A DNA stretch of 8,160 nt from Rikenellaceae bacterium. Its GTDB lineage: Bacteria > Bacteroidota > Bacteroidia > Bacteroidales > UBA932. The DNA is taken from positions 1 to 8,160 of the forward strand of contig CAAGFN010000103.1 of the NCBI GenBank assembly GCA_900769145.1, in the 5' to 3' direction. The position numbers were made by a program, and so were the translations under genes. The notes beneath the pieces were generated by a model. It was not told the origin of the DNA. It was given only the letters and a program-made list of their open reading frames with translations, and did not search any database. Below, one piece after another: positions 1-7,383 of the stretch. How positions within the stretch are numbered: position 1 is the stretch's first letter; the number at the start of each line of letters is the position of its first letter.

Positions 1-1440
1 AACCCGTTCAGGGAGAATGCGGAAGACAAGGTCTGGATAGAGGCCGGCGGCACGCCTTCAGTGGACTGGAACAGGATGTTCAGATATATGAGGCATTATC
101 CTCATTCCTGCTCCGAGCAAATCTGCTCAAAGGGTCTCACCCTGCTCTATTCGCTCCAGGACCTTTCCGAGGAGAACTTCAGGACAGCCAAGGAAATGAT
201 ACCTCAGACCATCGAGGCCCTGTACTCAAGGCAGCGTTCCGACGGAGGCATCGTCTATTGGCCTGGAGCCGGCAAGAGCAATGAATGGGTGTCATCAATG
301 GCATTGGAATTCCTCTCCGCCGCCAAGGCTGAGGGCTTCCAGGTAGCCCAAGACGTGATGAGTGCCCTCGTGAAATACCAGAAGGGATGCGTCAATGCCT
401 ACAAGCGCTCGACAGGCTACGCCCTGGACGATCTGGGACAGGCATACAGGCTGTTCTCCCTCGCAGTTTCGGGCAATGCTGACGAGGCATCCATGAACCG
501 CCTGAAGCTCAGCGGAAATCTCTCCTGGCCGGCCACAATGATGCTCGCATCGACATACTCAGCCTGCGGCAAGGCGGCAGTCGGAAAAGAAATCATTGAC
601 GCATTCGGGGACAATTCAAGGGAATGGACTCCGTCCGATATGACATTCGGCAGTTCATTGAGGGACAATGCCATAATGCTTGAGGCGCTGGTACGCTCGG
701 GTGACATTTCGGGAGCGGTAAGCAATGCGGCTGAGATACTTCGGAACTACAATGCCGGATGGTGGAACACACAGGAGTCATTCTTCATCGCCAAGGCGTT
801 CCGCGAACTGTCCGCCAAGGTGACAAAGGACAAGATCAAGGCTGAGGTCACCAACTCCAAGTCCAAGTCCGAGCGAAACGGCGTGACTGCCTGGAGCATT
901 GACAGCAATGCCGGTGTCGCCTCCGTAACAAACAACTCGACCGGGCCTGTTTTCGTGAGATTCACGGCCGTAAGCCAGCCAACCCCTGACGCAGTCATCA
1001 GGTCGGCATCCAATGGAGGCCTTGAGCTGAATGTCAGATATGCGGGCTTCGAGAACGAAAGTATCGAGGCGGCCGAATTGGTACAGGGCGACGAATTCAC
1101 CGCTGTAATATCGGTGGGGAACTACTCGTCCACCGGGGACTTCAAGAACCTGGCACTCACCTATCTCATTCCATCAGGATGGGAAATCATCAACGACAGG
1201 CTAACCGGCACCGAGGACAATGCGGACGGGAAGTACGACAGGCTGGATATCAGGGATGACCGCGCGCTGATTTACTTCGACCTGCCAATGGGAACGTACA
1301 AGAATTTCAGAATCAGGCTCAGGGCAGCCTACGAGGGCGAATATGTCCTGCCTTCGGCCAGCTGCGAGTGCATGTATGACAGATCCGTGAACGCCTGCAC
1401 GGAATCAGAGAAATGCAAAGTAATAAGACTCGGAGAATAA
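1..1440 (+). CDS. Bacterial alpha-2-macroglobulin family protein, 3' part (5' end outside window)
   Basis: This is the C-terminal portion of a large periplasmic, probably lipid-anchored, macroglobulin-like protease trap. The frame is open from base 1, so the GTG at 61 is an internal Val and not a start. Bases 109-120 encode C-S-E-Q within YPHSCSEQ, the CxEQ thioester motif. In this family the motif forms an internal Cys-Gln thioester that captures attacking proteases. The helical repeats that follow (about bases 120-830) fit the thioester-containing alpha/alpha barrel. The last 130 or so residues (about bases 1040-1430) look like the bacterial MG10 C-terminal domain, with DDRALIYFDLP, RLRAAYEGEYVLP and CMYD. 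The stop at 1438-1440 lies inside the downstream pbpC gene, a conserved pairing in bacteria. The missing N-terminal domains and signal peptide should lie to the left. Family assignment is strong; the target proteases are unknown. Confidence 0.9.
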   Translation, partial: NPFRENAEDKVWIEAGGTPSVDWNRMFRYMRHYPHSCSEQICSKGLTLLYSLQDLSEENFRTAKEMIPQTIEALYSRQRSDGGIVYWPGAGKSNEWVSSMALEFLSAAKAEGFQVAQDVMSALVKYQKGCVNAYKRSTGYALDDLGQAYRLFSLAVSGNADEASMNRLKLSGNLSWPATMMLASTYSACGKAAVGKEIIDAFGDNSREWTPSDMTFGSSLRDNAIMLEALVRSGDISGAVSNAAEILRNYNAGWWNTQESFFIAKAFRELSAKVTKDKIKAEVTNSKSKSERNGVTAWSIDSNAGVASVTNNSTGPVFVRFTAVSQPTPDAVIRSASNGGLELNVRYAGFENESIEAAELVQGDEFTAVISVGNYSSTGDFKNLALTYLIPSGWEIINDRLTGTEDNADGKYDRLDIRDDRALIYFDLPMGTYKNFRIRLRAAYEGEYVLPSASCECMYDRSVNACTESEKCKVIRLGE

Positions 1441-3653
1441 TCATCCGGGGGCTGTGGGGGCTCGTCGCTCTCACAGCCCTCTTATATCTGTTCTGCCTTC
1501 CCCGGAACCTGTTCAAGGGAGAAGGCTGGTCGGCTGTTGTCATTGACCGTAACGGTGAACTGCTCGGAGCGAGGATAGCGGAGGATGGACAATGGAGATT
1601 CCCTCCCGGAGACTCCCTGCCGGAGAAATATGTAAAGTCCGTCATCGAATTTGAGGACAGATGGTTCCGCTGGCATCCGGGAGTCAATCCCGTATCCATA
1701 TTCAGGTCCGCCGTCACCAACATCCGAAGCGGCCACGTCGTGAGCGGCGGTAGCACCATCTCAATGCAGGTCATCCGCATGTCAAGGGACAGGGAAAGGA
1801 CAATATGGCAGAAAATGGTGGAGGCCGTCCTTGCCACGAGGCTTGAACTGAGATATTCCAAGGATGAAATCCTCGGCCTTTATGCTTCTCACGCCCCGTT
1901 CGGGGGCAATGTGGTCGGCATTGAGGCAGCATCCTGGAGATATTTCGGAAGGCCTGCCGGGGAAATGTCCTGGGCGGAGGCCGCGACATTGGCCATACTG
2001 CCGAACTCCCCTTCCAGCATCAGGCCGGGCAAGAACAGGGATAAACTTTTCGCAAAACGTAACAGACTGCTGCTCAGATTGTTCGAAAACGGAGAGATGA
2101 GCCGGGCAGACTATGAGCTGGCCTGCTCCGAGCCTCTGCCATCGGAGCCTTCCCCGCTGCCTTCATACGCTTCTCATCTTGTTGACAGGCTGGCCCGTAC
2201 GGAGGACAGGTCTAGGCCGATACGGACCTCCATTGACCTGAACCTTCAGCGCAGGGTGGAGGATATAGTCAACAGGCAGAGCGACCTGCTGGCCGCCGAA
2301 GGAATCAACGATATGGCGGCAGTTGTAGCAGATGTGAAGACTGGGGATATTCTGGCCTATTGCGGCAACTCTTCCCCGCACAGGAAAAGGTCCGGGTCCG
2401 ACGTGGATGCGGCCAGGGCACCCAGAAGCTCGGGAAGCATTCTCAAGCCTATATTGTACTGTGCCGCATTGGAGAACGGGACCTTGCTGCCGGGCAGTCT
2501 TGTAGCGGATACCCCGGTGAATATCAATGGCTTCGCTCCCCAGAACTACGACCTTACATACGATGGGGCCGTGCCTGCATCGGAAGCGGTGAGCCGGTCC
2601 CTGAACGTCCCGTCGGTACATATTCTGAGAAAATACGGAATCGAGTCGTTTCTCCGTACCCTGAAGGAATGCGGAATGACCACATTCAACCGGAGCGCCG
2701 ATGATTACGGACTCTCCCTCATTCTCGGAGGCGGGGAATGCAGGCTTGACCAAGTAGTAGCAGCATACGCCTCAATGTCAAGGGCTTACAATTTCGGCAA
2801 TGTGGACTTCCCTCTTGATGACAGGGTTGCGCTCTGGCATACCTTCAATGCCATGAGCGAGGTTAACCGGCCGGACGAAATCGACTGGCACGTCATCAGG
2901 TCGGCCGGAAGAACTGCCTGGAAAACCGGGACAAGTTACGGATACCGTGACGGCTGGGCCTGCGGTGTGACCCCGGCCTATGCGGCCGGGGTCTGGGCGG
3001 GGAACGCCTCCGGCGTCGCCGCCCCCGGGCTCATAGGAGCCCGCACCGCCGGCCCTGTCCTCTTCGACATCCTCAACCTGCTTCCCGGCAAGGACTGGTT
3101 CGAGAAGCCATCTGACAATGAAGGTGTTACAGTACCGGTTTGCCGTCTGTCAGGCCACATTGCAGGGCAATATTGCGAGGACAGGGACACATTGCTCCTG
3201 CCAAAGGCCGGACTCCGCACGGAAACCTGCCCATATCACTACCGCATTGACGGGAATAACATCTTCCGTCTTCCTCCGGCAATGGAATGGTACTACAGGC
3301 AGAAGCATCCTGAGTACGGGCGCAGTGAACGGAGCGGAGCAATGCCGTCCGGCATCACCCCGATGGAATTTATCTACCCCGAAAGCGGAAGCGTGATTTC
3401 ATTGCCGCGCCAGCTGGACGGCAGCCCGGGGGAAATGGTCTTCAACCTGGCCCACCACGACAAGGAGGCCACCGTCTATTGGCATCTGGATGAGGAATAT
3501 ATAGGAGAAACCCGGTTCATCCACCAGTACCGCCTGCGTCCCTCTCCGGGACACCATTCGGTGACTGTCGTGGACAATACCGGGTATTCAATATCGGTGG
3601 GATTCACCGTCTGTCATCTCGACCAAACGAAGTGCGTGGAGAGATCTAATTGA
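1413..3653 (+). CDS. pbpC: Penicillin-binding protein 1C (bifunctional peptidoglycan glycosyltransferase/transpeptidase)
   Basis: The product polymerises lipid II into glycan strands and carries a penicillin-binding transpeptidase domain; it sits in the inner membrane facing the periplasm. The 746 residues are normal for PBP1C. A membrane anchor is visible at residues 9-30. The GT51 domain shows EDRWFRWHPG (81-90, catalytic Glu81), GGSTISMQ (112-119) and QKMVE (133-137, second Glu). The transpeptidase domain has SILK (342-345, nucleophile Ser342), SLN (396-398) and KTGT (504-507). A Cys-containing linker (C577, C588, C606) leads to a C-terminal beta domain of the BiPBP_C type (about 655-740). 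All key residues are present, so the enzyme looks intact. The ATG lies 28 bases before the macroglobulin stop, in another frame, which suggests translational coupling. The APFGGNVVGIEAASW stretch resembles PBP1C more than PBP1A/1B. Involvement in wall repair is inferred from the family pairing. Confidence 0.95.
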   Translation: MQSNKTRRIIIRGLWGLVALTALLYLFCLPRNLFKGEGWSAVVIDRNGELLGARIAEDGQWRFPPGDSLPEKYVKSVIEFEDRWFRWHPGVNPVSIFRSAVTNIRSGHVVSGGSTISMQVIRMSRDRERTIWQKMVEAVLATRLELRYSKDEILGLYASHAPFGGNVVGIEAASWRYFGRPAGEMSWAEAATLAILPNSPSSIRPGKNRDKLFAKRNRLLLRLFENGEMSRADYELACSEPLPSEPSPLPSYASHLVDRLARTEDRSRPIRTSIDLNLQRRVEDIVNRQSDLLAAEGINDMAAVVADVKTGDILAYCGNSSPHRKRSGSDVDAARAPRSSGSILKPILYCAALENGTLLPGSLVADTPVNINGFAPQNYDLTYDGAVPASEAVSRSLNVPSVHILRKYGIESFLRTLKECGMTTFNRSADDYGLSLILGGGECRLDQVVAAYASMSRAYNFGNVDFPLDDRVALWHTFNAMSEVNRPDEIDWHVIRSAGRTAWKTGTSYGYRDGWACGVTPAYAAGVWAGNASGVAAPGLIGARTAGPVLFDILNLLPGKDWFEKPSDNEGVTVPVCRLSGHIAGQYCEDRDTLLLPKAGLRTETCPYHYRIDGNNIFRLPPAMEWYYRQKHPEYGRSERSGAMPSGITPMEFIYPESGSVISLPRQLDGSPGEMVFNLAHHDKEATVYWHLDEEYIGETRFIHQYRLRPSPGHHSVTVVDNTGYSISVGFTVCHLDQTKCVERSN

Positions 3654-3708
3654 TTATCAACATATATCTCGGCTTCGTATTGCGCGCTTTGCTCGATATG
3701 ACATTCTT
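3654..3708. other. Convergent intergenic spacer between pbpC and the epimerase gene
   Basis: The two genes run towards each other across only 55 bases, so the spacer should hold any terminators. The only structure I see is a weak, interrupted dyad of CATAT (about 3660) with ATATG (about 3696), followed on the plus strand by a short T-rich run (ATTCTTTT). This is too weak to call a terminator. Overlapping 3' ends of the two transcripts are possible. Confidence 0.4.
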
Positions 3709-4842
3709 TTACTTATGAGCGGAGAATCTGTAGATGCAGACCTGCGTGTAGTTCTGGCCAGGCTCAATGAGGGTTGACGGGAACGCAGGCTGGTTAGGAG
3801 TGTCAGGATAGTGCTGGGTCTCGAGAGCCAGCGAGCTGCGGAACTCCAGAGGGCGGCCGTATTTGCCGCATGACTTTCCATTGAAGAAGTTTCCGCTGTA
3901 GAACTGGATGCCCGGCTGGTCGGAGAGAACCTCAATCTGACGGCCTGTAACAGGGTCATATACAGTACACATTGTCTCAATCTCCTTTTCGGTCTCCCTG
4001 TCAATGCACCAGTTATGGTCATAGCCGCGGGCATTCTTCAGCTGCTCATTCTCCTCGCCTATCATCTGGCCGATAGTGTGTGCTGTCCTGAAGTCGAACG
4101 GAGTACCTGTCACGTCGGCAATTTCGCCGGTAGGGATGCTGAGTTCGTCAATCGGGATGAACTTGCTGGCCCTGATTGACATCACATAATCCTCGACAGT
4201 GCCGTTGCCCTCGCCCCTGAGGCAGAAGAACGGATGGTTGGAAATGTTGATGTGGGTCTTCTTGTCGGTGGTTGCGAGATAGTCGATGCGGAACTCGCTG
4301 TCAGAAGTGACGGTATAGGTCATCGTGATGTCCTTGTTGCCCGGGTATCCTTCCATTCCGTCCGGATGGAGGTAGTGGAGGACAATGCTGGAATCACTCA
4401 CGGACTTCACGTCCCAGACCACATTGTCAAGTCCGATGTAGCCGCCGTGGAGGGTATTGACCTTGTTATTGTTGGCAGGTGTCCTGTAAACAACGCCGTC
4501 AATCTCGAACTGGGCCTTGCCGATACGGTTGGCTACTGGGCCCACGCAGGCTCCGAAGAATCTTTCGCCAGAAGGGGTCACATAGTCCTTTATATTGTTG
4601 TAACCGACCACGATATCCTCATAATTGCCGTCCTTGTCAGGAGTGAAGATGGATACGACCCTGGCGCCGAAATTGGTCACCTGGAGGGTCACGTCACCAC
4701 CCTTGATGGTGTAGAGGGCCACTGGAGCACCGTTCACGGTATCGGCGAAATTTTCTGCCGGAATAAGTTCAGGTCCCGCCGTGCGGGTGCAGGCCATAAG
4801 GCAGGCTGATGCTGATAAAATGGCAATGATTGATTTTCTCAT
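3709..4842 (-). CDS. galM: Aldose 1-epimerase (mutarotase), predicted lipoprotein
   Basis: The enzyme interconverts alpha and beta anomers of aldoses such as galactose or glucose. The 377 residues cover a full galactose mutarotase domain. NR at 105-106, LHGG with His132, NHPFF with the expected catalytic acid His203, YDHN at 275-277 with Asp275, and LALETQHYPDTPN with the expected catalytic base Glu341 are all in place. The N-terminus is a lipoprotein signal peptide: MRKS, a hydrophobic core, then LMAC with Cys18 as the lipidation site. No acidic surface-export signal follows Cys18 (TRTAGPE), so a periplasm-facing anchor is more likely than surface display. The usual NHxYFNL loop reads NHPFFCL, a mild variation. 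The gene is alone on its strand, with its own promoter upstream (4880-4910). Secreted mutarotases of this type are common in Bacteroidales and probably serve sugar uptake; the true substrate cannot be told from sequence. Confidence 0.93.
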   Translation of the reverse strand: MRKSIIAILSASACLMACTRTAGPELIPAENFADTVNGAPVALYTIKGGDVTLQVTNFGARVVSIFTPDKDGNYEDIVVGYNNIKDYVTPSGERFFGACVGPVANRIGKAQFEIDGVVYRTPANNNKVNTLHGGYIGLDNVVWDVKSVSDSSIVLHYLHPDGMEGYPGNKDITMTYTVTSDSEFRIDYLATTDKKTHINISNHPFFCLRGEGNGTVEDYVMSIRASKFIPIDELSIPTGEIADVTGTPFDFRTAHTIGQMIGEENEQLKNARGYDHNWCIDRETEKEIETMCTVYDPVTGRQIEVLSDQPGIQFYSGNFFNGKSCGKYGRPLEFRSSLALETQHYPDTPNQPAFPSTLIEPGQNYTQVCIYRFSAHK

Positions 4843-4879
4843 AATTGATATGTTTCGTTAAAAATTTGCAACAGAACCT

Positions 4880-4910
4880 CAAATTTACGTTTTAAGCGGC
4901 AGAAATACAA
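4880..4910 (-). promoter_or_regulatory. Bacteroidales-type promoter for the epimerase gene
   Basis: Reading the minus strand, TTG (4910-4908), 20 bases, then TAAATTTG (4887-4880) fits the Bacteroidota primary-sigma pattern of a -33 TTG-like element, a 19-21 base spacer and a TAnnTTTG -7 element. Transcription would begin near 4874-4877, leaving a leader of about 30-35 bases before the ATG at 4842. The leader has no strong Shine-Dalgarno, only A/T-rich sequence, as is usual in this phylum. Confidence 0.7.
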
Positions 4911-4970
4911 CAGTTCGAGAAGATTTTCCTCCAGCGGCTGATTCTTATACGGATAATCAGTAATAATTGT

Positions 4971-4978
4971 TATCTTTG
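4971..4978 (+). promoter_or_regulatory. -7 promoter element TATCTTTG for murB-murA-sigma unit
   Basis: TATCTTTG matches the Bacteroidota -7 consensus TAnnTTTG exactly and lies in the divergent intergenic region pointing at murB. The -33 element is poor: nothing better than TTATAC-like sequence near 4945-4950. The box ends 5 bases before the murB ATG (4984), so transcription from it would start almost at the initiation codon. Confidence 0.6.
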
Positions 4979-4983
4979 TCCTG

Positions 4984-6027
4984 ATGAAGACAGAGAGACA
5001 GAATTACAACCTGAAGGCGATGAACACGTTCGGAATGGACGTGAACTGCGGGGTATTCATCGAGTATGACAATGAGAATGACCTCAGGAACATTGACTTC
5101 AATGCCCTGAGCAAGCCGGTATTCCATATAGGCGGGGGCAGCAATGTACTTTTCTCCGGGGATTTTCCGGGGACTGTGCTGCATTCCGCCATCAGGCATC
5201 TGAGGACATTGCCGGAGGACAGTCCTGAATATGCAGGGCTGGATAACGATAGCGTGCTGTTGGCGGCCGGCTCGGGCGTGACGATGGACAGCATCTGCGG
5301 CTGGGCTGCGGACAACGGTCTCTGGGGCATTGAGAACCTATCCCTCATTCCGGGGGAAATCGGGGCAGCGGCCGTGCAGAACATCGGTGCCTACGGGTCG
5401 GAGATATCCCAGGCCATATACTGCGTAAGGTGCTATGACACAGTAGAAAGCGAATTCATAACCCTGAAGCCCGGGGACTGCGGATACGGATACCGGGACT
5501 CGCTCTTCAAGCATTGCAAAGGCCGGTACATCATAACTGAGGTAGTTCTGGCACTCACGAAGACATTCTCACCTCAACTGGGATATGGCAATGTCAGGCA
5601 GACCGCCGAGGCAATGCTGGCTCCCGGGGAGGAACTCACGCCGTTGAAAGTCAGGGAGGCTGTAATAAGCATCCGCAACAGCAAGCTTCCGGACCCGGCA
5701 GATGTCGGAAGTGCGGGCAGTTTCTTCAAGAACCCAGTGGTGGACAAGGCGGCATTCTCGTCTCTGGCAGAAAGGTTCGGGGACTTCCCTCATTATGACC
5801 TGCCTGACGGCAATGTGAAAATACCCGCAGGATGGCTCGTGGAGCAATGCGGATGGAAGGGCCGGACCATTGGCAATGCCGGAGTTTACCCGAAGCAGGC
5901 CCTCGTCCTGACCAATGCTACCGGCAAGGCTTCCCCGGAGGAGATAATTGCATTGAAAGATTTGATAATCAATTCCGTAGCGGACAATTTCGGAATCACA
6001 TTGGTCCCGGAGGTGGAAATAATTTAA
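4984..6027 (+). CDS. murB: UDP-N-acetylenolpyruvoylglucosamine reductase
   Basis: This cytoplasmic flavoenzyme uses NADPH and FAD to reduce the enolpyruvyl product of MurA to UDP-N-acetylmuramic acid, the second committed step of peptidoglycan precursor synthesis. The 347 residues match the long type I MurB form (E. coli about 340). Visible motifs are NTFGMD (14-19), the FAD-binding GGGSNVLF (50-57), IPGEIGAAAVQNIGAYG (122-138), GYRDSLFK (169-176, with Arg171), GSAGSFFKNP (242-251, proton donor Ser246) and the C-terminal VPEVE (341-345, catalytic Glu343). No active-site residue is missing. The ATG at 4984 is preferred because it gives the usual dozen residues before NTFG; a later ATG at 5020 would start directly at NTFG. 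No Shine-Dalgarno precedes 4984, and the -7 box is only 5 bases away. murA follows after 39 bases on the same strand. Confidence 0.96.
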   Translation: MKTERQNYNLKAMNTFGMDVNCGVFIEYDNENDLRNIDFNALSKPVFHIGGGSNVLFSGDFPGTVLHSAIRHLRTLPEDSPEYAGLDNDSVLLAAGSGVTMDSICGWAADNGLWGIENLSLIPGEIGAAAVQNIGAYGSEISQAIYCVRCYDTVESEFITLKPGDCGYGYRDSLFKHCKGRYIITEVVLALTKTFSPQLGYGNVRQTAEAMLAPGEELTPLKVREAVISIRNSKLPDPADVGSAGSFFKNPVVDKAAFSSLAERFGDFPHYDLPDGNVKIPAGWLVEQCGWKGRTIGNAGVYPKQALVLTNATGKASPEEIIALKDLIINSVADNFGITLVPEVEII

Positions 6028-6066
6028 GTGGGGCCCGCATTTGCGTAACATAAAAGATACAGCATC

Positions 6067-7383
6067 ATGAGCGACAGATTCATAGTTGAAGGCGGACACA
6101 GGCTCAGTGGGGAAATCACACCGCAGGGAGCCAAGAACGAGGCTCTCCAGGTTATTTGCGCGACACTTCTCACCCAGGAAGAGGTGAGAATCTCCAACAT
6201 ACCTGAAATCCTGGACATATTGAACCTGATTGGTCTTCTCGAAGGGATGGGCGTCACGGTGACAAGGCACGCCAAGGGTGATTTCAGTTTCAAGGCTGAC
6301 CACATTGACACGACCTATATAGAGAGCGATGAATTTGTCCGCAAATGCGCCTCGCTCAGGGGATCAGTGATGCTTGCCGGGCCAATTCTAGCCAGATTCG
6401 GGAAAACCTGGTTTCCCAAGCCGGGCGGGGACCGGATAGGCCGCCGCAGGGTGGACACCCATATCCAGGGCTTCGCAAATCTGGGAGCCTCACATTCCTA
6501 CGATTCCTCCAGGAAGGCATTCCTCCTCGATGCAGGCAAGGGGCTGAAGGGTTCGTATATGCTTCTGGATGAGGCTTCGGTGACCGGTACTGCCAACATT
6601 CTTATGGCAGCCGTACTCGCCGAGGGCGACACCATCATTTACAATGCAGCCTGCGAGCCTTATGTCCAGCAGCTCTGCCGGATGCTGAAGAAGATGGGTG
6701 CCAAGATTGATGGCGTCGGTTCCAATCTTCTGAGAATCACCGGAGTAAGCTCACTGAGCAGAGCAGAGCACAGGGTTCTGCCGGATATGCTGGAGGTAGG
6801 TAGTTTCATAGGAATGGCCGCAATGAACCGCAGCAGCATCACCATCAAGGATGTCTCCCACGAGAATCTCGGCATCATTCCCGAAAGTTTCAGACGAATC
6901 GGAGTCAATCTGGAGCAGCGTGGCGATGACATTTTCATCCCCGAGCAGGAGAGTTATGTCATAGACTCGTTTATGGACGGCTCGATAATGACGATTGCGG
7001 ATGCTCCGTGGCCGGGCCTGACTCCGGACCTCCTGAGCGTGCTTCTGGTCGTGGCAACCCAATGCCGTGGCAGCGTCCTCATTCACCAGAAGATGTTCGA
7101 GAGCAGGCTCTTCTTCGTTGACCGCCTGATTGAGATGGGCGCCCAGATTATCCTCTGTGACCCGCACCGTGCGGTAGTAATCGGGCACGACCACCGTTTC
7201 CAACTCCACGCCAGCAAGATTCTCTCCCCGGACATCCGTGCCGGCATCGCCCTCCTGATTGCAGCAATGTCAGCCAAGGGGACAAGCATAATCGAGAACA
7301 TCGCCCAGATAGACCGCGGCTACGAGAACATTGACCTGCGGCTCAATGCCCTTGGGGCCAATATCAAGAGAGACGGAGAATGA
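6067..7383 (+). CDS. murA: UDP-N-acetylglucosamine 1-carboxyvinyltransferase, Cys-to-Asp active site
   Basis: MurA transfers enolpyruvate from PEP to UDP-GlcNAc in the cytoplasm, the first committed step of peptidoglycan synthesis and the target of fosfomycin. The 438 residues fit the EPSP-synthase-like two-domain fold. GAKNEAL (21-27) holds the conserved Lys23-Asn24 pair, ADAPWPGLTPDL (311-322) holds the expected catalytic Asp321, and IDRGYENID (415-423) holds Arg417. The active-site loop reads KPGGDRIGRRRVD (118-130). Asp122, codon GAC at 6430-6432, replaces the Cys115 of E. coli MurA, which fosfomycin alkylates. Asp at this position is known to keep activity and give fosfomycin insensitivity in other bacteria, for example Mycobacterium tuberculosis. 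The gene lies 39 bases after murB; the gap holds only a small CGCATTTGCG dyad (6036-6045) and no -7 box, so co-transcription is likely. Its TGA overlaps the start of the sigma-factor gene. Confidence 0.95.
   Translation: MSDRFIVEGGHRLSGEITPQGAKNEALQVICATLLTQEEVRISNIPEILDILNLIGLLEGMGVTVTRHAKGDFSFKADHIDTTYIESDEFVRKCASLRGSVMLAGPILARFGKTWFPKPGGDRIGRRRVDTHIQGFANLGASHSYDSSRKAFLLDAGKGLKGSYMLLDEASVTGTANILMAAVLAEGDTIIYNAACEPYVQQLCRMLKKMGAKIDGVGSNLLRITGVSSLSRAEHRVLPDMLEVGSFIGMAAMNRSSITIKDVSHENLGIIPESFRRIGVNLEQRGDDIFIPEQESYVIDSFMDGSIMTIADAPWPGLTPDLLSVLLVVATQCRGSVLIHQKMFESRLFFVDRLIEMGAQIILCDPHRAVVIGHDHRFQLHASKILSPDIRAGIALLIAAMSAKGTSIIENIAQIDRGYENIDLRLNALGANIKRDGE

Noticed and set aside
61..63. GTG at 61 as the start of the first gene
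   Set aside because: The same frame is open and protein-like back to base 1, and the thioester motif lies only 16 codons further on; a complete macroglobulin is far longer, so this is an internal Val in a truncated gene.
2163..2753. Minus-strand open frame of 196 codons inside pbpC
   Set aside because: It is antisense to the transpeptidase domain with no domain signature; the pbpC frame is fully conserved across it.
4234..4809. Plus-strand open frame of 191 codons opposite the epimerase gene
   Set aside because: It mirrors the coding strand of a gene with all catalytic residues, shows no family motif and has no promoter of its own.
5569..6303. Minus-strand open frame of 244 codons antisense to murB and murA
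   Set aside because: It lies wholly opposite two clearly conserved genes, spans their junction, and its translation shows no recognisable domain; it is a codon-bias shadow.
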